Source: Cenococcum geophilum 1.58 (taxonomy: Eukaryota; Ascomycota; Dothideomycetes; Gloniales; Gloniaceae). From it: DNA of 64,000 nucleotides. The notes beneath the pieces are model-generated. The model saw only the letters and a list, made by a program, of their open reading frames with translations, was not told the DNA's origin and did not search any database. Shown piece after piece: positions 38,478 through 48,807 of the stretch (position 1 is the first letter of the stretch; the number at the start of each line of letters is the position of its first letter). The translations under genes were made by a program, and so were the position numbers. Where the stretch lies: positions 310,001-374,000 of the forward strand of contig KV748249.1 of assembly GCA_001692895.1 (NCBI GenBank), given 5' to 3'.

Positions 38478-40910
38478 CAGTGTGTCCAAGAGTCAGCTAC
38501 GCTGTCAGCTTCGCTGCCAAGAGGCTGATAACGTAAGTAGTCAGCGAGCTTATAGAGTTGTGACAGTCAGTCAGCTATAAAACTGCAGCTAGCTGGCAGC
38601 TCGCTGTCTTGGTGGTAAGATTTGGTAGTAAGCTAAAGCTTTTATTAGAAGTTAAGGATATTTAGACCTTTAGCTAAGATCTAGTTAAGCTTACTAGTAA
38701 ATATAAATACTAAGTTGTTAATAAGCGGTTACTATTAGGTAAAGCTCCTATATTACTAATATAAAAGTATAAAGTAATCCTTTTTTAATACGGTCTTTTA
38801 GGAAGAAAGAGGCTCTAGTTTAAAGACTACGCGTTTTACTTATAATTAGTAGTAATAATTATATTAATAAGTATATAAAATTAAAGTATAACCTTATTAT
38901 TAACTCTAAAAGTTATAGTAGTTATAAACGCTAGCCGTTTTAGACAGCTAACTATATTTATATCTATATTAATTAAATAATTCTATAAGATATTACCTTC
39001 CGTTAAGCTATAAGTCCTTTTATACGCGCTCTACTAATATTTAACAGTCTTTAGATCTAGGACTATATTATAAAGGCGCCTATATTACTAAGCAATTAGA
39101 TTAAAATATATTTAAATAGCAACGTATTAATAATAAAGACCTCCTTCTTACTATACTTAGTAAAATTAATCTTATCTATTATATCTAGATATCTATAAAT
39201 AGAATATACTACTTAGTATTGTAGCTTATTATTAATAAAGGTAAAAGGCTTTAATTAGTACTTTTATTACCTTATAAACTATAAGGATTCTACTTTACTA
39301 AAAATATATTAACGGCCCTAGTACTAATAATTTAAAGTAATTAATATCAATAAGCTGCCTCTTAATAGCTAATAATACTAGTAATAATAATAAGCACTAT
39401 AACTACCCTTTATAAAGCCTTCTTAGTAGCTAAAAAGGGGTAGCTTAAGTGCGTAGGCTATATTATTACCCTTAAGCTTAAAGAAAGTCCATTAATATTA
39501 GCTATAATCTAAGAAACGCGTTTAACTTTACTAAGTAGAAATAGTAACCCTAGTAATAAAGTACGCCAAGAGGTATATAGACTCTATTTAATAGCTATAT
39601 TAATAAGTAAGCAAATAAGGAAGATAAGGAACTAGTTAAGCAATATGTAAAAAGGCTCCTTATAAACTAATAATAATAATTATACATAATAAATAATATA
39701 TACAGTTTTCTTAGATATAGGTAGGAGTTTTTCTTCCTTAAAGTATAATTAAAAGCGTATAATAAGCTTACTCTAATAAGCTTTTAACCGCTACTATAAA
39801 TAGAATAGGCTATTAAGTATATACATGTTATTAATAGTATAGTAATAAATAGTTAATAATTAGATTTATAGTGATATATTTGCTATCCCTAATATATACT
39901 AGTAAATTTAGTCTATAATTTTACTTATACGGTATGACATCCGAATTTTACTAGAAATAGCTTGTAAGTTATAAAGCTTTATTCATGGTAAATTATCAAT
40001 AGTAGTATTAAAGCTCTAGATTATATTTAACCATGTAGCAGTTATTAAGAGATTATTAAGAGTTTAAATTATGATAATAAATTTAAGAGGATATCTTAGA
40101 TTAATTAGTAGTAACATAGTTTAAATTTAAGTTATAAATGAGTATATAGGTTAATATTAGTATAGGTAAGAGTTGATTAAGAGAGCTTACTTTCTTTAAA
40201 GTTGAATTTAATTTAATAATATTCTAAATACTACTATAGGTTTTAAACTAGATTATAAAGTTCTATAGTACTTATAAGTGTATTAAATATTATATATTAG
40301 TTATAAGCTAGTATACTAAGTTACTATTAGGTCTAAAAAAGAGAAAGTCTACCTTATAGCTATATCTGTAATAAAAATTTAAGATAAATTATTTAATATA
40401 GATGTAGCGTATATATATAATTAAGGATATTAATTAATATAATAGTAGCTAATTTAGAGCCTTTATAAATATAGTTATACTATTTAACTCGTATTACTTA
40501 CTTTTGTAATACTGTTTATTAACTTTAACTAGAGGATATAAGGCAAGATCTACTATAGTTATGCTAATATCTATTAATAGCTTTAAAGAATTTAATATTA
40601 AAATAGCTAATTTTAAGGCTTTATCATAATATTGATAATTAAGATATTATCTATTTATTGCTTTTATACCTTAGAGCTATATAAGTTATATAGAGAGCTA
40701 TTGTAACAATATATAGTAATTAAGGTCGATTTTTATATATATTATTTTAATATATAGAAGGTACTGCTAAAATCCGCAATAAAATACTATAAAGTCTATA
40801 TTACTTTTTCCTAATTATCCGACAGCTAGCGGACAGCGAGCGATCCAATTGACGCAGTCAGTCAGCTATTTTTCTCAAGATCGCAGCTAAGCTGACTGTT
40901 GGACACACTG
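38478..40910 (+). mobile_element. hAT DNA transposon, decayed
   Basis: 2,433 bp with terminal inverted repeats CAGTGTGTCCAAGAGTCAGC (left) and the reverse complement of CAGTGTGTCCAACAGTCAGC (right). The 8-bp TSD GCTAGTAC is perfect (38470-38477 and 40911-40918). An 8-bp TSD with CAGTG ends is diagnostic of hAT. On the plus strand near 39.37 kb a stretch reads ANNTSNNNKH, matching the hAT DNASNNDT motif with D-to-N changes expected from G-to-A decay. At about 39.44-39.48 kb a segment reading LKCVGYIITL matches the RCLGHIINL motif. The transposase frame is destroyed by numerous stops, and no ORF over 60 codons remains. Confidence 0.87.
39360..39520 (+). pseudogene. hAT transposase core relic
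   Basis: The best conserved part of the dead hAT transposase gene: the ANNTSNNN and LKCVGYIIT motifs are separated by about 20 codons, as in fungal hAT transposases (RNase H-like core, second catalytic Asp region). RIP-type changes account for the Asp-to-Asn replacements. The rest of the gene (roughly 38.6-40.7 kb) is too decayed to delimit. Confidence 0.7.
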
Positions 40911-41449
40911 GCTAGTACTTAGTAATAAATGCAGCTAAATGCTAATACTTAATTATAAATGCCGCATTTGGCGCTAAATGCTAGTACTTAGTAATAAATG
41001 CCGCATTTAGCTGCTAAATGCTAGAAAATGCTAGAAATGCTAGAAAATGCTAAAATGGCAGAAAAGTAAAATCAGATGCTGGTAAATTTTTTCCTGACGC
41101 TAGTATATACCCAGCCTATATATAGCGACCCCTATATATAGGCCCTTAGTAATTAAGAAGCTTACTTCTTATATAGTTAAATACGCTACTTTATAAGGAA
41201 CTGCTTAATAAAGGTAAAGATAAATAAGGTTCTATTAATTTAGGAGGATAGTATAAAGCTAAAAAAAAGAGGAACTCTAAAGGAAGACTCCTCTCTAGGG
41301 TTAAAAGGGATTAATATATTATATATTAATCTAGGTTGGCTAGTTAGTGGAAAAAGCTACACTATCCCTTATACTTTATTCCGCAATAAATATTAAGTTT
41401 TAACTTCTGCTTTAGCTAACTTAGGAATAAATATCTTTACCTTAATTAA

Positions 41450-41612
41450 TGTCACGGTACCGTTACAGACCCTAGTTAGGGGCTCGCTTAGAGACTTGGC
41501 GCCTGTATATAAACGTGTCCTTTCCTCGACCTTCTCTGCTCCTTAGCTTAGTATCTTTATAAGATAGCATTCTATAAGCTTCGGTTTAGAGGCATTTATA
41601 TAAGCCGTCACA
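41450..41612 (+). mobile_element. Solo LTR, 163 bp
   Basis: TGTCACGGTACCG...GCCGTCACA with TSD ATTAA on both sides (41445-41449 and 41613-41617). It interrupts the protease region of A exactly; element D has the uninterrupted sequence. It contains a TATATAAA box. Its base composition is much less AT-shifted than the surroundings. The orientation is arbitrary. It resembles the H LTR only in its terminal TGTCACGG. An alternative is a small non-autonomous element with 8-bp ends. Confidence 0.75.
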
Positions 41613-42151
41613 ATTAACACAAAGTACGCTGTAAAACTGGCTGACTTTTTAAATATACCCCTTAAAGAACTGCCTAAACCAATCCCTATTCGCGGTTATA
41701 ACGGATAGATAGGGCTACCTATTATAACTATCTTGCAGATCTACCTCCGCGTTAATAGATAAAGGCAGTATAATATCCCCTTCCTTATTACGGACCTTAG
41801 AAGCTATAATATAATCTTAGGAAGAAGATAGCTAGCCTATTTAGGCTTATAGCTTAACATATAAAATAGGCAGCTTATCTAGCCCGAAACTATACCCCTA
41901 ACGCCTTCCTTTATAAAAGAGATTAGTATTACAATAGAAAACCTTATACGGCCGTAGATAAACACTATTTACTAGGCCGATGCAATGTATAGGGACTGGG
42001 CTTTTAAGAAGGATATATAGCTTAATCCGCAATAGATCCGTATACTACGCCGCCTCTAAACTACTTATATTACACCACCCGCACTAGAGACTTAGGAAGT
42101 TAGTAGTAGCCTAGATAAGTCCCTAATAGAGAACTTAGGCCCTATATAGCT

Positions 42152-43019
42152 ATAAAGGTTAGCTACTTCTCCTTCTAATCGACTTAAGGCCTAATAGAGT
42201 TAATTAGCTTTAGTTAGATAACGGTTAGTGTTACTAGTTAGCTTATTCTTAAGCTAGCTTAGGAATAATTAAAGCTCTTACCGTTTACTAGTAAATACCA
42301 GAGGGTTAGGTAGCTGTTCGGATTATTACGGTATAGTAGTTAGTTTAGGGTGGATAGCTACTATAGGTTTAGGGCTTACGTTCCGCGTGTTTATCTCTAG
42401 AAATAGTATTTGGTCTTAAGGCCCTAATATAGGCATCTTTAATATGCGGATTTCTTCTTAGAGGTCCTTAATTAATCGCTAGTATCGTGCTTCTTATTTA
42501 GCTTATTATTAATTTAAAGTAGCTTAGTTTTATATAAGGGCGTCTATAAAGGACTTCTATATCTTTACCAGTTGTTCTTAAAGTGCAAATATAATACTAG
42601 TAGCCGTTATAGGGGCTTTAGGGTTATTCTGCATTTTGGAGGTAGTATATAAAGTTAACATAACGTAGTGTCACGGAGTAAGTATAAGCGGCGATAATAT
42701 ATAGTAAGGTAGATATTATTAAGCTATATATATAAACTGTATAAGGAGATTAAGACGTTACGTAAGGAAAGAAGGTAGGAAAATAGGAAGAAAGGGTATA
42801 TATTGTTAACTTAGTTGCTTAGTTAATATGTGCATAGGGTAGAATAGGGTTTAGGTCGTAGTCCTAACAAAACTTAGCAGAATATGGCAGAATGCCGTAT
42901 ATTGCCGTTAGATTGCCATTAGATTGCCATTAAATTGCCATTTCGCGGTTGGTCTCTAATTGCTAAGTTGGTAGAAATAGGTAAATGTATGTAAGGTGTT
43001 ATAGGGGTGTCCCGTAACA
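42152..43019 (-). mobile_element. Element H: 5' fragment of a Ty3/Gypsy element, minus strand
   Basis: A 351-bp LTR (42669-43019; sense start TGTTACGGGACACC, end CCGTGACA) is followed on the minus strand by a short leader and the first ~160 codons' worth of a Gypsy gag region starting near 42634 (MQNNPKAPIT start, PNPLVF motif). It is cut off at 42152, where it meets element A without any repeat. It is a broken fragment with several RIP-type stops. The LTR holds four ATTGCCATTAG-like repeats (42905-42950). Confidence 0.72.
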
Positions 43020-45440
43020 TAGCCCTCGCAATCTCTATAGCCCTTATAATCTCCGCAGTACTATAAATATAAACGAGCGCCTTTCTATCTAAGTGCCGTT
43101 AGTAAATAAATGGTATACTTTAAAAGCTAGTATTTGGGAGAATATAAAGGAAAGTTGCTAGCGGATATTAATACACGTCTAGAATATTAAGGATAGCTTT
43201 AGTAAGCTGCGTAACCCGCTATATACTCTATATAAGAAGTATAGCTATAAATATTATATTTATAAGAAGGGCTCTAGGCTTTATTTTAGGGGTATATGCT
43301 TAAGATATTATATAAGTAGTAGGTCGTGCGGAAAGGTATATACTAATAGTATACTATTATTCTGTCAGCTAACACGTGTATAGAAAAGTTTATTAAATCT
43401 AAAGCCGGTTATACCTTAGGGTAAAAAACATACAAAGTTAGCTTCTGCTAATAGTTTAGCTAAAACGCCTACTAAGAAGGTATAATATCCATATAGCTTT
43501 ATTCTTATACTATTCCCGCCTACGCCACTACGCCTCCCCCCCTACTAAAACCTCACCTCCTATTAAGACCCCTACTTATAGTAATACGCGTAGCTATAGA
43601 GACACCCACTCTACCGCTACTCCTCTAACTCTTTTACTAATTACTAGCATGCTAGGTGCTACTATTACTACTACTACTTCCGCTAGTATGGAATCTATTA
43701 GGGTATATTTAGCAATTACTATTTCTATACGCGTTAATATAGTTTATAAACGGGTAACTAATATAGCAAAAGATATTCGAGCTATAGATCGCTAGTTTAA
43801 TAAGTTTAAAGATTCTCTAAGTAAGATAAAGGATAAGCTTGCGTTCCTAAGGCGTAGTATTATTACATTTATATATAATACTGGGCTACTAAATATTAAA
43901 TATAGGTAGATATTAATTAGCTATTGCTATAGATTAGCTATTATTGCTAGTTTATAATAATAAAATAGTAGCTCTTACCTTTTTATTACTATATATATAG
44001 GAATCAAGTCTCTGCCTTATATTTAATAGATATACTTAATTAATATTATAATATCTGCATAAGCTAAGATAAAGATATTTATATATCCGCATTATAAAAT
44101 AGCTTATTAATACGTTATATACTACGCACTAAGAAGATTATACGCTAGCTGGAGTTAATATTAATATAAAGATAGAAACGTACTATAAGCCTAAGCATTT
44201 AAAAGTCCTCCGGCATATTATCTGTAGCCTTATTAAATCTGTCCTTATAAGGGTTGTATAGTAAACCGCTAATATAAGATATCCGCATATTAAAATTAGT
44301 AATACCGCCCTATAAGAGCCGCTCTAATCTAAGTTAAAAAATAGTAGGTGCCTTAAACCCAACGTCCTGTATACGCTAATGCATAATTAAATCCTTAGCA
44401 ATTATATCTATAAGGGACTGGATATTAACCGCAGGAGACTTAATTGTATAGTTAAATATCGTCCACTTACTAAACATATCCTTAAACTTAGTACAAAGAG
44501 GTCTAATATAGCTTATAGTAAGAACACTCCACCTAAATAGAGAGTCTACTCTAAAGGCTAAGTTTCCGTATAATTGGTATAGCTCCTTTAGCTAAAGATT
44601 TAGTAGCTTATTAAGTTAATTGGCTTTAAAAAAGCTATTTAGCTTTCCGCGATTATTAATTAACCTATTCGCAAGTATAGCCCACTAAAGTACTAAATTA
44701 TATACCTCCATTGCGATTAACCTTTAGAAGTACATTATTTTAGATATATAGTTATTGCTCCTTAATCCGGTAAAGTAAAGGCAAAGGTAAGTAATTGCAC
44801 GCTTTAAAAGGCTGATATCCACATACTTAATAGCGTATTTTAACACTTTATATATTTTAACCACCTATAGATACCAAATATAATTAAAGAACTCTACATT
44901 AACAATTTAAACGGGCTAGCTTATAGTAGTGGAGCCGGGTACTATAAGTAATTAATTTATAATCTAAGAACCTCTATAGGCAGAGGGCTGCGGAGGGACT
45001 AATTTATTAGCCTTACGGCCGACTTTAGAGCTAAAACCCACTGCGTAGATATCCTTAATATACTATAGAAATTACTTAGGCGTTAAGGATCCAATATATC
45101 TTTTAACCGCGCCTTCTTTATAGATATTATGTAACGTAGCCCGCCTCCACGTCGCCATACGGCTAAAAAGACTGAGAGTGCTTGCGAACTTGTCGCAAGC
45201 GCGGCGGGACCTAATATATATACTCTTACATATTAAGCCTATTACAAATATATATTAAAAAAAGCGCAATAATGCGGGTATTAAAACTATGTAGTACTAG
45301 CTCCTTAAAATAATAAAGAGGAGAGCGCTCTATAGGAATATTTTATTGCCTAAGGTAATTTATATAAGTGTAGAGTATAGAGTACTACTACGCATATCTC
45401 TTACCACTAAAGAAAGTCTTTATAATTATATATAGAAAGT
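43020..45440. other. Degraded region G, left part (possible DUF6589-like relic)
   Basis: Heavily decayed sequence continuing beyond element F at 51819. On the minus strand, 45.2-44.2 kb retains long stop-poor stretches; around 44.5 kb one frame shows LFRWSVLTISY followed by a KSPA motif. This resembles, from memory, the C-terminal part of large uncharacterised fungal proteins of the DUF6589 type. On the plus strand 43.1-43.9 kb has a different stop-poor frame, ending in a Pro/Ser/Thr-rich part, that I do not recognise. No terminal repeats were found, so it could be a host gene family copy or an unclassified transposon. I do not attempt a gene model. Confidence 0.35.
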
Positions 45441-45445
45441 TTAAC

Positions 45446-45618
45446 TATTGGTATACTCGCTTTATCAACGTGCACGAATATCACTTGTAGTGGTACGTAT
45501 GCGGTATTAAAGTTGGTAGTTAATTGTTTTTACTAGAAGTAAGGGGTTACTCTAAGGTCAGGTTAGCTAACCTCGCTACGTGGTCCCGTAACCACATTAT
45601 ATAATTAACGTTCCGACA
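45446..45618 (-). repeat. 3' LTR of Copia F
   Basis: 173 bases, TATTGGTATACTCG...CGTTCCGACA, preceded by TSD TTAAC. Confidence 0.88.
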
Positions 45619-48600
45619 CTAAAGCAACTCTAAAAAGAAGACTAATCTACACTTTAAAGTTAAGTCTACTTTTAGGCTATTCGTAGTATATATGCAATAG
45701 CGACTTTCTGCCAAATTCTGCTATATTACTAAATTCTACTAAATTCTAACATGTTACCGAATTCTGCCAAATTCTGCCATAATACCGAATTCTGCCAAAT
45801 TCTGCCGAACCTAACTTCTACTAATTAATTAGGATTTTCCATCCCCGGGATGGAAAATCGCTATTGGCTTGCTTAGTACTAGCACTAACACTAAACTAAA
45901 GTTGAATCCATTCGCTTAACCTACCCTACGGCCTATAATTCGACTTAATTCGTGTTAATAAGCTATAATAGTGCTGTATAGGGCTTACCCTTTATTATAG
46001 CGTCCGCAGGGTTAGTATCTCTATTAATCTACTTAACTTTAGTAATCTGTCTTCGTTTATAAGCTTAGCGAAGGCATATTATATTAATTATTAAGTATTT
46101 CTCTTGCGTAGTTCCTAGTTAAATAAGATAGTCGTATAAAGACTTTAAATCAGTATAGAGAACGAGTAGTAAGTTGACCTATAAGACCTTGTCTAGCGTG
46201 GATTTAATTACAGCGCCTATATTAAAATTATACGCTATGCCGTACAACTCTGAGGCTAATACACTCCTAGTGACTTTTTTGCACTTAATTGAGGACTAGT
46301 GGACGATATTTGCCTTATTTAAGGCGTCTGCTAGTATAAGTACGTAGCCAATTTGCGAAGATAAGTCCTTATTATTGGTGAAGGAAGCGTCTGTAAATAC
46401 TAGGAGTTGTAAGGTATTAACGTCTAGCTTAACAAACTTTAGGCCTCTATTTACGTTCTTAATTTACTAGCTTAATCGCTTATTAAGACTCTTTATATTA
46501 TCTTTAACTGGGTTAATTACCTAGGCAGTAAAGGATAGGTCAAATAAGGCCTCTGGCTGGCAGACTAAGGCGATATAGGCTCCTCTGGCGCGTTAAGCGA
46601 TATATTAGTCCTTTGGCGTAAGCAGGCTACGCGTAATTCCTCTAGAGCTAGTGCTGTCTACTAGCGTAGTGTTAACTATACTAAGGTTCTTATACTGGCG
46701 CTTTTGCGTTAGCGTAATACTTCCGTCTTATATTAATTAAATAAGTCCTCCGTTAAACTTAATTAGTATATTAGCGGTTAATTACTCTCGCTCCTTAGCT
46801 ATAAATTTAGCCTTATATAGTTCGCTTTATTTAGCCTCTATAAAGGTATTATCTGCGAGGAATAGTATATCGTTAGTCTATAGGCCGACGATTTTAAAAG
46901 GCTTGTCGCTGTAGAGTAAGTAAGGGTTATATATGGACTGGTCCATTTACAGCTAATTAATGTGGTGTAAATGGTAGGTCTTAAACTAGTGGTTTCTAGC
47001 TTTAGGTACTTTGTAAAGTGGCTTTATAACCTTTAGAACGGAGTCCGTATTAATTCCCAATTATTTATTTAGCTTATATGGTGGTTATACGTAGAACTCG
47101 CGGTTTAGGTTCGTAGTGGACTAGACATAGGCTTATAAGATATCTTGGAGGTAGAGTCGTGTCTATAGTAGTATAGCAGCGATATAGAGAATTAGCCGCT
47201 GGCTAACCCGTTAAATTGTTAGTAACTAAGTAAGGACTAGCTCTTTCTCTAAATTATTATAGGCCTATATAATAAGTTATAATTTCTTAAAGGCTCTATC
47301 GGTTCCCTTATTCTTAATCTTATTAACGAACCGTAAGTTAAAGAGTCTAACCCCCTTTGGTATATTGCGTAGCTTAATAATCTTAAAGACGCCTTTCTTA
47401 AGTAGGCCTATAACCTCCTTTTATCATAAAGCGCTAAATTAGGTGTTATTATTGTTCTATAAGTAGATAGCGATATTAGCGATATCTACAATATCACCCG
47501 TAAAAGCACCTGTATCTATTGTAGCGTCTATAGTAGCCGTGTCTGCAATAGCCGTAAGTAATAGGTATTTACGGGGGCGACCTCTACCTCGCTTTGGCGG
47601 TAGCTGTGGTTCGGCTTTAGGTAACGATTAAGGTTTAGCTGGTGAAGGTACTAGTTTAGCTGATTTAATAGGCTCTCGTGGTTTGACTGGGTCTTATAGG
47701 TCTAGTAGGTAAGGTTTCACGACCGTAAAGCGAAAGGTTGTAGGCCTATTCGGTAGCTTTATAGTATAGGTCTTACCGTTAACGGTAAGTAGCGTGTGTG
47801 GTCTATCCCAATAACCACTCTGGCTAGTATTACCTTCTCTCTAGACTAAGACAGGCGAACTAGGTAGGAGGCCGTAAATGGCGTTAGTTCGTAGTCCGTT
47901 TTGCATATTAAGAGCATTAGCAATCTATTATTTAGCTCGTAGCTTCTAGATTTCCACTATTGCTTTCTTAATAGCCGCAGCTCGCTATGTAACTAAAGGT
48001 AATAGCGCGTCCAATTTAACTATTCGGGGGTAGGCTCCGAAGACTAGGAGTATAGGGACTAGGCCTTCTAGGCCAGCCGTGTTATTAATAGCTTTAAAGG
48101 CCATTTATAGGGCTATCTCCTTGCTAATTTTAGGGATTTTAGTCGTAATAATTTGGTAGGCTCATCGTAGCGGACTGTAGTAGCGCTCTACCATTCTAAT
48201 AGAATTGTGTGATTCGACTAGAACTGACTTTATGGTTACTCCTATAGTGGCAGCGTAGTGCTTAAACTCCTTACTAATAAAGTTCTTCCCGGCGTCTGTA
48301 GTAATTAGGTTTAGTAGTCCTAAGTAGCTGTTAATCTAGCATATCCGTAGAATGTCCTAAGTATGCTTGGTGCTAATATCTCGTAGCTATCTACTAGCTT
48401 AAAATCGAGTTGCTTTATCAACTATATATAGTAGGGGGGAGCCGCTAATATACATAATGTTAACAATGATATTGTAATTAAAATTGATGTTGTCTTATAG
48501 GGTGAAGCGAAATCTACCTAAAGATCTGCCATACTTCTAGTAATAGTGGTAGAGTCTGGTTAGCTCTTTAATAGCGGATCTATTAGTATTATAGCCGTGG

Positions 48601-48732
48601 CCAGCCTTATTAAGAAGCTTTTATAGTCTATTAACTGACGGGTAACTAAATCAACGGTGTAGACGTCGTAGTTCTATATTAGTTAAGTAGTAAGGGTTTA
48701 TATTAAAAGACTTAACTAAATAAGACTGTAAG

Positions 48733-48807
48733 NAGAAGCTNTATAANAGAAATGGGTGGCTAAATNGTCTAACTACTNGCACCNTTTTAGTGCGAGTNAT
48801 AATGANN
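48733..48807. other. Cluster of ambiguous bases in Copia F
   Basis: About nine single N calls, plus one NN pair, spread over 75 bases. As in element C, this looks like disagreement between near-identical repeat copies. Confidence 0.8.

Larger units (their letters stand above)
14683..41099. mobile_element. Element X: satellite-rich non-autonomous DNA transposon, split by later insertions
   Basis: Terminal sequences CGTTAGGAAAAAATTTACC (left, 14683) and the reverse complement of CGTCAGGAAAAAATTTACC (right, ending 41099) face each other across an interrupted copy of the gag region of A. A stops at ...GGGCCT (14682) and resumes CTAGTATA (41100), so the apparent TSD is only CT. Own sequence is 14683-14762, 37085-38477 and 40919-41099, about 1.65 kb once D and the hAT are removed. 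The interior has no coding region I can recognise. It is built of minisatellites (30 bp, CCTG/CCTA, 20 bp, 12-27 bp) plus a short unique block shared in reverse with X'. The transposase source is unknown. An alternative is that the right end is a separate foldback MITE next to a decayed X. Confidence 0.6.
38355..41099. repeat. Foldback end of X, split by a hAT element
   Basis: 38355-38477 and 40919-41099 form an inverted pair starting GGAAAAAATTACTAGCATC (left, altered) and its reverse complement at the right. Both are made of short AGCATTTxGCxGCTAAATGC modules. Without the hAT this is a ~300-bp near-palindrome, the shape of a foldback MITE. Confidence 0.7.
436..42151 (+). mobile_element. Element A: Ty3/Gypsy LTR retrotransposon, broken
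   Basis: A degraded Gypsy-type element on the plus strand, interrupted by later insertions. Its own sequence is 436-1486, 14351-14682, 41100-41449 and 41613-42151: a 5' LTR, the gag region, and the start of the protease region. The pieces align in order with the reverse complement of element D (36.8 down to 34.9 kb), which is the same family in opposite orientation. It is broken, with very many stops of RIP type, and its right-hand part is absent: similarity to D ends at about 42151 against a piece of element H. Inserted into it are B, X and a solo LTR. It is older than everything nested inside it. Confidence 0.8.

Noticed and set aside
14683-41099. A Starship-type giant element
   Set aside because: No DUF3435-like tyrosine recombinase at an end and no cargo host genes; the length comes from nested retrotransposons.
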